Below, piece after piece: positions 24,490-35,704 of a stretch of 54,423 nt of DNA. Positions within the stretch are counted from its first letter, which is position 1. Each line of letters starts with the position of its first letter. The position numbers and the translations under genes were made by a program. Under the pieces are notes generated by a model, which saw nothing but the letters and a program-made list of their open reading frames with translations, made no database searches and had not been told where the DNA came from. The DNA lies in contig NW_003151754.1 of assembly GCF_000003605.2 (NCBI RefSeq), positions 584,372 to 638,794 on the forward strand. The letters are read 5' to 3'. The stretch comes from Saccoglossus kowalevskii. Lineage: Eukaryota > Hemichordata > Enteropneusta > Harrimaniidae.

Positions 24490-26031
24490 ATGCCTACCAA
24501 CGTTGTTGTAATAACACTGGCGACGCTGGTGCTGAGTGTCAACGCGCAGTACATGAGGGAAGCGATGACAGGTGCGTGCGCAATGGCAAGGTCATTTACA
24601 AGTAATGTAAACAACATCAAGGAGTTTGTTCAATATTTTGACGAAAGTATGTCGGTCGCTACAATACATTATATGGCTAATCCCGCTCCAGACTCATTAT
24701 TAGAGTTGAAAAGTATTAGTCGCTCACTTGGCGATTTAGTCAACAATCCAACGTCGCCGAAAGCATGGCAACAGATACAACGCTCGTTGCAGTCAGTTGT
24801 TGGCAAACAGGTACTCGCATATTCCGTTCTTGGTATTAGTGTGGTTTATCTTGTCGATACTATCTGCTGGAGAAACGAAATAGAAGCACTGCTGCAGGAT
24901 ACCGCTCATCGCGAGTTTCGAGAACGGCTGGAACGCATTCAACAACACTGGGATCGTGAAAAAGTGCTCATCACAGAATTTAAAAGAAGAATTGGTGAAG
25001 GGAATTTCGAGTTCAAGCCATCTGACGCACTCCTTCTTGGAAAGATCGAGGCTCTCATGAACAAAGCGAGGGCGCTGTTGTATGAAATTAGGAAAGAAAT
25101 ACCAAGAGTGAAAAGCAAGTATGCAGCATCCAGTACTTATGCATTGGCATCACTTGGAGTGGGTAGTGGCGTAGGTGAGTCTTATTTTCACAGTTTTTCT
25201 ATTCAAGTATGAGTGAATTCAGTGAATTAGTTGCTTAAGACTAGATCGATGTCACGCTTTTTTCAATACATACTCTGTACAGATGGAACATGGTGCATTC
25301 TCCTTAGCATTGCCTCCAAATATTAATTTATTTTTGAAAAAGGTCATGGTATGTAAGCACTTTGTGGAAGTATTTGTTTTGATTTTCTTTAGGAGCTGTA
25401 GGATGGGCTATTTTCGGTGGTTCACTTCCAGTAATTGGAGGAGTGATAGCGGCAGCCGTTGGAGCAATATATAATGTAGGAAATATAGGCGATGAGAACA
25501 GGGTAAATTCATATATATATATATATAACGTTATAAGACATGTTTCGTAAAAATATATTCAAGTTCTCCAATACAAATCAAGGGTATTTAAATGTGTATT
25601 CCTACTAAATACTAAGATTAATTGTGTTTACTCTCGCATAGTATATCCGTGATCTTGAACGCATGGAGAGGGATGTCACAAGACTCTATGAAGACATCCA
25701 GTCTGATCACGACGAGTTAAAATCTGTAATGGAAGTAATGAAGAAATGGACTTATGATGTGAAGAAATTGCACAAAGAAGTAGAGCAATTCCAGAATGAT
25801 CTGAAAGCGTTTCAAAGTGATGTCAGCCAATTTCATAAAGAGGTACGAGAATTTCGCGCAGAAGTTCAACAATTCTGGAGCCACGTCAGACTCGGAATTT
25901 TGATCACGTTTCTTTTGATTTGCCTTAAATACGCTTACAAGCCTGCAGTGGATATGGGTCAACGATTACTCATGCTAATCTACGTTTATGTGCAGGGATA
26001 TCATGGCTCCTATGCACACTCCATATTGTAA
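24490..26031 (+). CDS. Secreted/membrane coiled-coil protein of unrecognised family (copy 1, intact)
   Basis: Exons 24490-25174, 25393-25502 and 25642-26031 join in phases 1 and 0 to 394 residues. Residues 1-20 form a signal peptide ending VLSVNAQ. About 21-215 is a helical ectodomain with an AMTGAC motif, ICWRNEIE and a charged helix around 140-180. About 222-258 is a Gly/Ala-rich hydrophobic hairpin with a central GGSLP turn. About 267-347 is a coiled coil with a/d residues every 3-4 positions, including Phe at 315, 322, 329, 336 and 343. A hydrophobic segment at about 349-362 follows, then a 30-residue tail. I do not recognise the family. The hairpin-plus-coil layout recalls helical membrane-inserting proteins (ApoL-like or alpha pore-forming types), but only by architecture. 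The paralogue at 28.6 kb has the same intron positions and phases. Confidence 0.85.
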
Positions 26032-26174
26032 TATAAATATTAGTAGTTCAAGGTCAGATGTCTTTATATTACCTACGTTCGTAGCCTACTTGTATACTGT
26101 TATATAATTCACTGTCCATTTCTGATCAGTCTACATTACATAGAATACATTTTCTTCAAATATCTATGTTTTAA

Positions 26175-26180
26175 AATAAA
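26175..26180 (+). terminator. Polyadenylation signal of the first coiled-coil gene
   Basis: AATAAA 144 bases after the stop codon, the first canonical signal downstream. Confidence 0.6.
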
Positions 26181-27496
26181 GGTATCTTATCTTACTAATA
26201 ACTATCAACCACTTTGTAAGCATTTTAACTTGTCAAATTTACATTGAAGGCGTAATTATTTTGGATTTTACAACTGTCCCATTATACTTGTACCGGCTTT
26301 CCTCCGCAATCGTCCTCTTAACTGATTTGTTTGTTGTTCACCCGCTAAACGACATGGAAGACTAGGCTAGAGCATGAATGATGCTATCGATTACCTTCTT
26401 TCTACATTCAGTCTTGTTCGTCGGGATATATTGCTTTTCTGTTGTAATCATTTTTCTGACACCTTCCGGGACAACTTTGACTTTGCCTTCACCGAGTAAT
26501 AATGAGTTCAACTGGTTTCTATGTACATTTTCCGTCGCTGAATATACCGACCAACATTATTGAGGTGCAGCTAATAATAGCGAGGCTATGTTTTTGTATG
26601 CGCTCTTTGTAAACAAAAAGTAGTTCCCTGAATTATACGGACATAGCTCGCTCATTGAGATTCTTACGCATATAGTTATTAAGCCATGAATTACAAGGTA
26701 TGTGATAATGCAAAATAAATATACATTGTTACAAGTTATATTACACTGTATTTAACATGTTTTTCATCATGTGATTGATGTAAAATATAGAATGAAACAG
26801 GATATTAATCATAGTTTACATGATTTATGCAATATCAATTTTCTATTAGATATTTATGTTGTAATTAAACATTCTGTTGTATTATAAACCGTACATAGTT
26901 TAACATTAAACATGAGCATGGTGCGATTGCCACAACTCGTGAACTAATTTACTACTTTCTTCTGTGCGCAATCACAGAAAGAAATCTTTTAAACTAAATA
27001 GAAATATTATGTTATAGTGCACCATTGTTCTATGACGTAATAAATGTAATAAAATATCTATATTAAATTATCAATTATAATAAATAAGTTGTTAACAAAT
27101 GCATTTATTTTGAATTCGAAACAATCACATTCACAAACTTTAGTTGATTTAATTCAGTTCAATAACCAGGATATTTCCAAGTTCCGAGACTTGGGGAAGT
27201 GGTCAATAATGGAAGCGAAAACGGCCTTCACTTGTACCGTGGAAAAACATTTTGTGATTTCACGAAAAACGCACAGAACTCGTGAAAAAAATCACTCACT
27301 TTATTTTGGAGCGCTAGGGTTCACATTCTAAGACGCACAAGTGAAAAAATAAAAATAAATATATTTAATTGCATTAAAATATTAGCCTTCAAAGAGATTA
27401 CAACTTCTGATAAACATGCAGTTAAAAATATCTACTAACAACAAGAAGGAAATATATTAACACAAGTATAAACTACTTATACCTCCAAACTGATAA
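26181..27496. other. No gene seen
   Basis: Intergenic, very AT-rich. The frames 26378-26563 and 27089-27331 have no supported features. Confidence 0.5.
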
Positions 27497-27500
27497 TTAA

Positions 27501-27661
27501 AGCGGGAGGGTCGTCACCTGCGCACGGGCGGGAATTGAGTCCCAAGCGACGATAACCACACACGCTAAAACGCAAAGGCTCATGGGTAGACGCTTGTTTG
27601 TAAAACAAATTACACGTGTCCATGTCCATCTGACGCATGCGCAGGTGACAACTCCTCCGCT
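27501..27661. mobile_element. 161-bp MITE with TTAA target duplication
   Basis: Left end AGCGGGAGGGTCGTCACCTG and right end CAGGTGACAACTCCTCCGCT are inverted copies, flanked by TTAA at 27497-27500 and 27662-27665. TGCGCA continues the match inward. Termini resemble those of the elements at 33842 and 53531 (AGnGnGGnnGTCGTC). It sits between the two coiled-coil paralogues. Confidence 0.8.
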
Positions 27662-27665
27662 TTAA

Positions 27666-28305
27666 ATAGCACTCGACTAATCACACCTGAATATAATCAT
27701 AATCCATAGGGTTTTTACATGTTCTAATAATTTTCGCCATGACTTTTGGACCGGAATTTGTTACGTAAGTATTAACATTGAACTTGCTACATTCCCAAAA
27801 CGAATAGCTAAACAGGAAACACAGAGAATGGTCATGAAACGGTCGTTATGTATGTTATAAAAGAATAGCACATTTTTGTGACACCTAGAAAGATGGCGTT
27901 TTATAACATTAATAAAAACAGTCATAATTTAATAACAAGCAATTTGTTAAAGGATTCCTGATATACGACATGCATGTGCTCTCCGCGGTCGAGGCCTATG
28001 TTTTCTTATTGCAGTAACAAATCGTCGCTGGCGTTGGCGTGGACGATACCTGTCTGGCATAAAACAGGGTCACATACAATAAGGGTAAACAATAGGGTGT
28101 ACACATGCTATAGACTATGAACAACTTGCCCCCAACACACACACACCATTTGAGTGGACTTGCTGGGAATAATAACGCATGAGAACAGTGCATTCAGTTC
28201 ACATGTGTAAATAATTACAGGGGCATGTCAATAACATGCATTCAACGATTGCTTTAATGATTCATCCAGCTAAATCGGTGACCCACATTTAATTCAGTAA
28301 CACGG
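27666..28305. other. Intergenic upstream of the second paralogue
   Basis: No gene. The minus-strand frame 27996-28193 is unsupported. A short CA tract lies near 28137-28146. Confidence 0.4.
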
Positions 28306-28477
28306 TCACGTGACGACTAGCCCTTACACATTATATTGGGCCATTGTGTTCATGACGCACACATTCTACGAAATACCATGGAGGTATCAGTTTATACCTC
28401 CATGGAAATACCGACGTAGTCACGTGACCTTTACCAATTGATTTCCCATGAGTCATTCATTCTGAGAATAGTATAAA
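28306..28477 (+). promoter_or_regulatory. Putative promoter with paired GTCACGTGAC E-boxes
   Basis: Perfect GTCACGTGAC palindromes lie at 28306-28315 and 28419-28428, and TATAAA at 28472-28477, 126 bases before the start codon. GTCACGTGAC is the consensus bound by TFEB/MITF/USF-type bHLH-zip factors in other animals; whether it acts here is inference. A 12-bp hairpin lies between the two boxes. Confidence 0.4.
28376..28405. repeat. Perfect 12-bp inverted repeat
   Basis: CCATGGAGGTAT and ATACCTCCATGG surround a 6-base loop. The hairpin is flanked by short direct AAATA words (28371-28375 and 28406-28410), so it may be a tiny insertion. Confidence 0.8.
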
Positions 28478-28602
28478 CATACGTGGAATTACGAAAGATC
28501 ACCGCACAGCAATTAGAGTGGAGTGGAGATGTTATCTCTGTTTCCCAGGGCGTTTCAAGCGTAAATATAATACACAATAACTCCGAAGACTCCATATATA
28601 CC

Positions 28603-30437
28603 ATGACGACAGACACCACGTCTCGGTGTTTGTATTTTGTGATACTGATATTTTCTGGCTGTAGAATAGTCGATGGTTTTAACATGGCTGATGCGATGAC
28701 TAGCGCATGCAATGTCGCAAAAACTATAACCGGAAATGCCAGCCCGTTGTCTGGTTTATTGGATCAAGTAAAGTTTTGGAAGAGTGAGGAGGGTAGCAAA
28801 AACGCCTTAGTCGACATTGGTAAAAACCTCGGTGCTTTGGTTGACCGTCCGTCACCAGGCTCTTGGCAGTTAGTACAGACGCATCTGGAAACTATTGCCA
28901 GAGAGGCTCCTAATAGAATATCTTCTGTTGGAGTTGCCGCCATCGTCGAAAGTATCTGTTTCAAACATCAAATAGAAATAGGATTCATGCGCATGAGACG
29001 GGACGAGCTGTTCTATCAGCTGAACGAAATTCAAAATGGGTGGAACCAACAGAAAGAGATGTTTAGAGATTTGGAAAGACGACTTGTCGAAGGAGATTTC
29101 CGCTTTTTATTTTCTGATTAACTACTTCTCCAAAAAGTGGAGTCTTTCATGAGCGCTGTCATTCTAATACTTCAACACATTGAGCATGAGATACCAAAAG
29201 CTGAAAATGTTTACAAAGATCACAACGAACAAGCGTCAAATTCGTTATTTGTCGGCACAACTGCTGGTAAGTACAGACCCATTCAGTTGACCTCACTTCT
29301 GCCCTTCCTTCAAAACCGAGGAAGTGGAAATAAGGATTCAACTTAACTCAACGATAATAAATATTCATATTTGAATGTATCTTTCACTGTTGACGTAATT
29401 GTTTTGCTTCATTATAGGTGCTGTTGGGATATTCCTTGGCAATCCTCTGCCATTTATATTTCAGGCAGCGAGTTATTTTCTCAGTGCTCATGAATACAAG
29501 ATGGCCGGATACACGAAAGAGGTATGAATATCAAAACTTGTTGGTAATGGCAAATATTTTAGTTCATTTTTATTGTGAAAAAAATAATAAACTGATTTTG
29601 CTTGAATATCAGTAATGTTGGTTTATGTTCTTTTCTGTGTCAGATATGTTTTTATTTTATTTATTTTTTTAAGTTTTCAACCATGCAATACTGGGAATAA
29701 AAATATTTAAGGTAATAATTTGAAACAAGTCGGAAAAAATTATTGAACAGATAATTATTTTGTCCTGTTTGCAAACCACCTTTTTGTTCAAAATCTAATT
29801 TTCAGACAATTTGCTTGTTACTATATCACGTGTTTGCTCAATTGTTTTCTGAAATGTAATTTTGTTTCAGTACTTACAAATATGAAAACACAGCTCTTTT
29901 AAATGGGATGTGATTGATAAAAACAATGAATGTTACCCTATGACCTAGTTATATAAATGGAATTCCGTGTTTAATAATGCGACCTGTAGTAGTTGGCCAC
30001 TGTCCACAAACTGTAGTGTTGTTCAAAGTTTTGCTCTATTCCAACTTGTCTGTGAACGACATTGCATTCACGAGTAAACATTAGTCGATGTCACAGGAAC
30101 ATTTGCTTTAATGGAGGTGTTGGAGTGCTGGCAACGCATTTATTTGCTGCTTACCTAGCGGCGTGCTCGACACAGCGACTTTTCTCTAATATAAAGACGT
30201 GTCTTCATTACCATATGTTATGAATATAATGATACCTGTCATTTGTTTCAGTACATCCGTGACTTGAAGGCTTTGCAATTTAAAGCTGACGTCTTGTATT
30301 CAGATCTGCATCACGCACGGAAAATGTTGTTGTTTATGATGGTTGTATCCATGATAGTGAACATAATTTGGGCTATAATATTACCAGGGCTCATTATCTT
30401 TGTCACTTTTTATGTATGCATTAAACGAAGGAATTAA
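28603..30437 (+). pseudogene. Second coiled-coil-family paralogue with an in-frame TAA
   Basis: Exons 28603-29266, 29418-29521 and 30252-30437 match copy 1 in order, intron position and phase (1, 0). Signal peptide about 1-25 (MTTDTTSRCLYFVILIFSGC), then AMTSACNVAK, ICFKHQIE and EGDFRFLFSD, each alignable to copy 1. A TAA at 29119-29121, right after FLFSD, replaces the residue that is Ala in copy 1. Downstream coding continues in the same frame with intact splice sites, a hairpin exon (GAVGIFLGNPLPF) and a terminal exon beginning YIRDL, as copy 1 does. The last exon is 62 codons against 130: the heptad coiled coil is missing and YIRDL leads almost directly to a long hydrophobic segment ending IKRRN. 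As written, translation stops at 172 residues, giving a secreted ectodomain. It may be a young pseudogene, a null allele, a truncated soluble form, stop readthrough or a sequencing error. I did not assemble a read-through product. Confidence 0.75.
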
Positions 30438-31775
30438 CCTTCCAATTTTGTCCAGTTTATGTTGTAATCAGAGGAAAAAACATACTTTAAATGGATAAGT
30501 GAATATAGATTGAACTTTAGGGATTGGTCAGTTACTTCGGCTGGGGGGGGGGATCGGCAGATTCCATTTTGCCAGCTGTAAATCTCAGTTGACCTACCCC
30601 TATCAAATAAAAAAAGTGGGTGACCCACCCCATCATTATATTTTAAAATATGCTGCCCCCTGAAAAAAACAAAGAAACATTAACAGTTTTGGCTCTGACA
30701 TGATTACAAAATGTATTATATTATATATATTATATATTTAATAGACCTTAGGAGGGGAGGGGAGCATAAAGCCCAAAAACGACTACAGAAAAGGCTGCAG
30801 GAAGGAGGGAAATCTATGCTGCTAAAGATAGTAAATAAAAGCAAAGCTGTGGAGTACTCACTTGATAAACGCCCTTATAAGATAGGAAAAGAAGATTTGA
30901 AATTGAACTCTTTGAAAACTAATTTGGATTTAAACTATATTTCATATCTTAAAGACCAGGAATGCTTTGCACCCGAAGCACGATCTGTGCTTATGAAAAC
31001 AAAGGAAACTTTGATTTTTGCTTAAATTTGTGTTGGATTTCGGTATTTTACAGAGCAAAATATGCATACTTAAAAGTTCAAAAAAAGCTATTTATATATT
31101 AGCATTTTCACAAATTTTAACTTTTTTGATTTGCTGAACAAAAGCTGTCACAGCTCTTTGTACTAATTGCTGTGTTGTCTTTCCGTCTCCTGTTATAATT
31201 GGATAAATCCAGTAAATATCTTATGCAATGGTGACTTCAGACTTTAAATAAAATAACCTGTTATCTCAGCACATGGACTAGGGATTTATTTCACACTTAA
31301 CAGTATAATTGGCGTTCTAGACACATTGCATAATCTGTTAGTTATTTAGCAACTTCAACACCAAAATATTTAGTCTATAACTTTTATTTCATCAAAAAAT
31401 TATAGACAATATAGGTTATAGGTTATTATTGAGAACACAATTGTACGATTAACTTTTTTTATCTTTTGTTCTGAAATAAATTTAAAAAAAATATATGCCT
31501 AAGCACGTGTGCGAATTCAGGAAAACATGGTGACCCTTCTATTCATGATATAAAAAACAGGATTACCCCCCCCCCCCTACTGATCCACCGACCCACCCCA
31601 GATAAGCCTATAAACACGACACACGTTGCACATAGTACAGGTTAACATGAACTTGAAAATATGTACAGACAGCATCCATCTCGATATTGAACCCACAATC
31701 TGGTCTAATTAAGCAATAAATTCATGTACCCTAAGGGGAAAATATCGTACTTCTAAATGTTGTTTTATTTCTGCT
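30438..31775. other. Mostly unassigned; one charged open frame
   Basis: A plus-strand frame at 30711-31025 (104 codons) becomes protein-like from about 30745, with Lys/Arg/Leu-rich residues such as KRLQKRLQEGGKSMLLK. No domain, signal peptide or splice partner is visible, so I leave it unannotated as a gene. G-run 30541-30550 and C-run at about 31566-31577 flank low-complexity DNA. Confidence 0.35.
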
Positions 31776-32042
31776 ATGTTTCGAAAAACGGTACTCCTGA
31801 AGGGCCTACTTTGTTTGATTTCATACCTCAATTGCATATGGGGTGTGGAAATACCGATTTTGATTTCAGGGACGAATCAAAATAAACTGCAGTACATATG
31901 TAATAATAGCAAGTACGTCAACGCCACTTGGAATGCAGGGTCCTGTACAATTTGGATCATTAAAACAACGGATTTCCCCCGTTTTCATTTCGGTTTTTGT
32001 ACAATTTGGACTGTAATTGGCCTATTGGAAGTACAGTTATGA
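31776..32042 (+). CDS. Possible small secreted protein or first exon
   Basis: ATG-started frame of 88 codons with a plausible signal peptide (KTVLLKGLLCLISYLNC then IWGVE) and four Cys in the remainder, including YICNNSKYVNATW with two N-glycosylation sequons. No homologue is recognised and no clear donor site is seen, so it may be chance. Confidence 0.2.
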   Translation: MFRKTVLLKGLLCLISYLNCIWGVEIPILISGTNQNKLQYICNNSKYVNATWNAGSCTIWIIKTTDFPRFHFGFCTIWTVIGLLEVQL

Positions 32043-33837
32043 AATAAACCTGTTTTCTGAGTCATCATACTACTTGTAACGGTGGATATTTGGCGTTCAT
32101 CGGTACTTCGTTCGACCCAAGTTTGAGACACGGTGACCGGCATGGCGACCTCAGACCCAACATCTGACCTTGATACATCTTTCATATAACCAAGGTTTTG
32201 TGACAGTATGCCTGACAAGTTTTGTCGTTGAGGTGAGATTGTTGGTGAGATCGGATGCTCGCATCGTTTTTGTGACACGTACATGATAAGCATTGTCTCA
32301 ACTCTGGTCGAATGAAGGACTGTGCACGCCGGCGCTCTACTAATACAGTGGCTGGTGTACAGTCGGCACAAATCTGCAGCTTTCGAAATTACCTGTATCA
32401 TCTCCTTTAATTTATGTACCCCAGTGGAGAATTACAATACCATATATCGTCGTCGAATTCTACGTTATTCCTTTTAAACACGTGGCAATTACCCGGGTAC
32501 AATGTTGCCAGGTACGTAGAAGTCGAACGCCGCTACGGCGACCGCCTATGAACACCAGTTGTTATTGGTGGCATACAATTTTCCTGTTCCTCGTAGTTTT
32601 TACATTTTTTTGTCCTTCAATCCTTCAACCTAGACTTGTTGGTCAGTACCTAGACTCGTTTTCTTTGTTGGAGGTTCGAAATCCATTTAAAAGTCACAAC
32701 GTGAAGGACAAGACATGCTTTACCAGCGAACACAGCGTTCTGGCGTTTGTTTTGGCGATCACCCACCAGTGACCGACGCTCACAACTTGGATCCCGCCAT
32801 TAACAAAAATCAAGATTATGATTATATAATTTTCAGATGTTCTTAATTCGGTAATTTTTCCAATATTTCTCTAAAATTCAACCACTATGTTTCCCTAAAA
32901 ATCAAATACTACCGGTTTTATGTATTTCCGCATTAAACCTGTAGTCAATTCATGTTCCAGGGCCACTTTGTTCGGCATAACTGTGCATTATCAACCAATA
33001 TACCATTAATTGCATATGCAAATTTTGTGTTTGGACCAATCAAATCGACGGATTAACACCATAAATATACTTGTATAATATAATAATTATTAACTAGAAA
33101 TGTTTAGCTTCTTATGTTATAAAAACAACAACAACGCGACAATGATAAAATTTGCATGTATCATCCAAGAAACTACACAGCAAAATTTCAATGCATGTCA
33201 ATAATTGGCTTCCTACAAACGGTCAGTTGGTCCTGAATCCTGTGTTATTACTATTAAACAAATGTGCAATCGTTGTATCAATCGACCGAGGGTTGATATA
33301 TGCCATTATATAAAAATAATAGGTAAATAATTAGAAATTTGCAACTATTATAATATATTTCACGATATAGTCATGGTTATTGACTGGAGCACAGTACTAG
33401 ATGTATGATTTAAGCATTGTTTCAAACTGCTGGAACCAGCGTCACCCGAACATTTAACTCATTAAATGACCGTCTTGCACGTCAATATTGAAGAACATAA
33501 TTTGCTTCATTCTCAATATAGTTGCATTTTATTATTTGTCTTGAATTACGAGTCTGTGAAAAAGCTTGAACGGAATATGAAGTGTGTTTAACAACTCATG
33601 ATTTTACTGTATTTTCCTCCATAAACCCCAAAAAAATTCATTGATCGTAGTGTCCTATAGCAGTGAACACATTGACTCAGACACTCGTACTATATACGAT
33701 CTTTAAAGTACATTACATTTAACATGACAAGTATGTAATGTAGTAATATAACATTTCAAATCAACGACATAACAAACTACATAACTGTTACAAGTCTGAT
33801 ACATAAATATATTATTATACATGACTAGCTTTCATAG
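32043..33837. other. Unassigned; GC-richer block at 32080-32480
   Basis: A minus-strand frame at 31985-32401 (138 codons) and a plus-strand frame with a hydrophobic start at ATG 32548 (75 codons, stop at 32770) lie here. Neither shows a domain. The block 32060-32480 is GC-richer than its surroundings and may be a decayed mobile element or captured sequence. The rest is AT-rich and empty. Confidence 0.3.
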
Positions 33838-33841
33838 TTAA

Positions 33842-34113
33842 AGGGCGGCAGTCGTCGCGCTGCTCATGTGCAACATTTGTATTGATAAACATTGATTTTC
33901 CCACAATCCAAGTATGAGGTTAGACCTGGGCGTGACTTGCACTAATTACCGCCGGTGACTCATTCGATACCTTGCAATCACCTAAAAATACCTAATTAAA
34001 GCTCTGTAACGTCTCACTTTGTACTTGTTGATCTGCGCAACAGTCAAAGTCGACATCATTGTTTATATGATACCATATATCTCGCGCATGCGTGGCGCGA
34101 CGACTGCCTCCCT
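33842..34113. mobile_element. 272-bp MITE with TTAA target duplication
   Basis: Left terminus AGGGCGGCAGTCGTCGCGC and right terminus GCGCGACGACTGCCTCCCT are inverted copies, with TTAA at 33838-33841 and 34114-34117. The same family, much shorter inside, occurs at 53531-53655. Confidence 0.85.
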
Positions 34114-34493
34114 TTAAACATTTAATTTCCATTTCCTGGCGCTATGTCAGCTCAAAGGTGAAACGTAACACCCTGTCATTTTAAACTAACTGCAACATAT
34201 ATCATAATCGCTGGGCTGAGTAATGAGTTGTCTGAATACAGCGAGTGCTAAGAATGCTAAGTTAATTCTATAGATTTACTGGCTGTAATTATTGTATCGG
34301 TAATAAAAACATACAGAAATAACGTTGTGATCATACTACTACAACAAGTTCTAAAACTAACCATTCCATGTACACTTTAAATAGGCTCATCATATATTAG
34401 TCACGATGGCAATGCAGTTAATTGTATCAATAATCCGTAAGGTATTACGTCATCTTGATTAGTAGTTGTCCAGACCAATTCATCATTGGTGAA

Positions 34494-34904
34494 ATGCCGA
34501 TCAACCTTATAGTTAGCACCAATTGTCTGCGGACCAATGGTATAGGAGCCTGGGCGAATCCACACTTGAAATACCATTCTAGCTTCGTAACTTACTCCCG
34601 TCTCATTGTCATTCCACCTGTAGTATTAATAATATGTATAGTTACAATGCTATCTTGCTCTGTGGGAGTTCAAGCTCAGCATACCGCATATATTAAGGAG
34701 TATCAAGAGAAAAAAATAATGCCTCTGATTCAAATTAAAAGTTTGGAGAGTTTCAATTTTTCAACAAAGTTCGAGGTATTATGCGTTTATTTTCAAATGC
34801 GTTATTATTATTATAATGACTGTACAGAATATTTTATTCAAAAACAGAAGAAATGTTTTGGTGAAGATGATCAAGCGCTTTCGCCTGCGAGTCTTCATAA
34901 GTAA
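34494..34904 (+). CDS. Possible membrane/secreted protein exon
   Basis: ATG-started frame of 136 codons. A strong hydrophobic segment (VIPPVVLIICIVTMLS, about residues 43-58) is followed by SVGVQAQ, which looks like a signal-peptidase site, then charged sequence. A donor-like GAG/GTATTA occurs near 34771. No domain is known. The hydrophobic core followed by an AQ ending superficially resembles the coiled-coil family's leader, but nothing else aligns. Confidence 0.25.
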   Translation: MPINLIVSTNCLRTNGIGAWANPHLKYHSSFVTYSRLIVIPPVVLIICIVTMLSCSVGVQAQHTAYIKEYQEKKIMPLIQIKSLESFNFSTKFEVLCVYFQMRYYYYNDCTEYFIQKQKKCFGEDDQALSPASLHK

Positions 34905-35575
34905 AGAGTATTTAATTCACCCTGTCAGAGACTAAGTAAAAACATTGATTCGACGCTCGTGTGTGCTGCTTCGCTAGCACGCCATCAACGACAAACAAGA
35001 TCATTGCCTGAAGAATATGGAGCAACCGCATTTGAAAGAGTGGACGGATGGAATTAAAACATAGCAGGCTGCATGCGATAGTATGTTGGCAATAGTGTAA
35101 TACAGTCACATATCAATGAATATGGTTAGTTGTGATTGTAGAACATAAAACTGACACTGTCAATTAACAATTTGACTTTGTTTTGGAATTCGTCTTATTA
35201 AATACCATAAATTGAATGTAATGTACCGTGTAGTGTTAGCCGCTACCAGCGTTTGAACTGGAGCAGAGAATGATACTACATTCAAACAAAAAATAGTCAA
35301 GTGGGTTAATATCAGTTGCTTAAAATTAAAAATATGTACTTGGTGGTAAAATTGAAATAAATGAATTGCTGATTTAAAGTTGTTTATACTAATAGATTAT
35401 CATTTGTTAGTATACCTCATGTGCAAAAACGCCTCGTTGATTGGACAGAACGCGGTCACGTGGCGGTAAAAACAATAATATAAAATTATCGTCTCGAGGT
35501 CCACAATGAAAGTGCAGTGATCCCAATTTCGTGCGTATAGAACGTTCGGTTTATGTTATTTTAATTTATTCGGTA
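34905..35575. other. No gene seen
   Basis: Includes overlapping short frames on both strands near 34912-35109 with no features. I looked here for the missing 3' exon of the minus-strand gene at 36-37.4 kb and did not find it. Confidence 0.4.
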
Positions 35576-35578
35576 TGA

Positions 35579-35704
35579 TAAAACATATAGTTACCAAAGT
35601 GAAGGCCAACATTCAGTCTTAATGACATACTTTTTGTCTCGGTTTCTTCTGCGGGTCATTAAAACTGAAGATTAACCTTCACTTCGGTAACTATATGTTT
35701 ATTA
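35579..35704. repeat. Hairpin-forming inverted repeat (~49-bp arms)
   Basis: TAAAACATATAGTTACC at 35579 and GGTAACTATATGTTTATTA ending near 35704 belong to arms that pair over about 49 bases (GAAGTGAAGG / CCTTCACTTC inside), with a 28-base loop. It may be a very small foldback insertion. No coding. Confidence 0.75.

Noticed and set aside
31985-32401. Minus-strand 138-codon frame
   Set aside because: No hydrophobic core, domain or ATG-linked splice structure; the block's higher GC content can keep frames open by chance.
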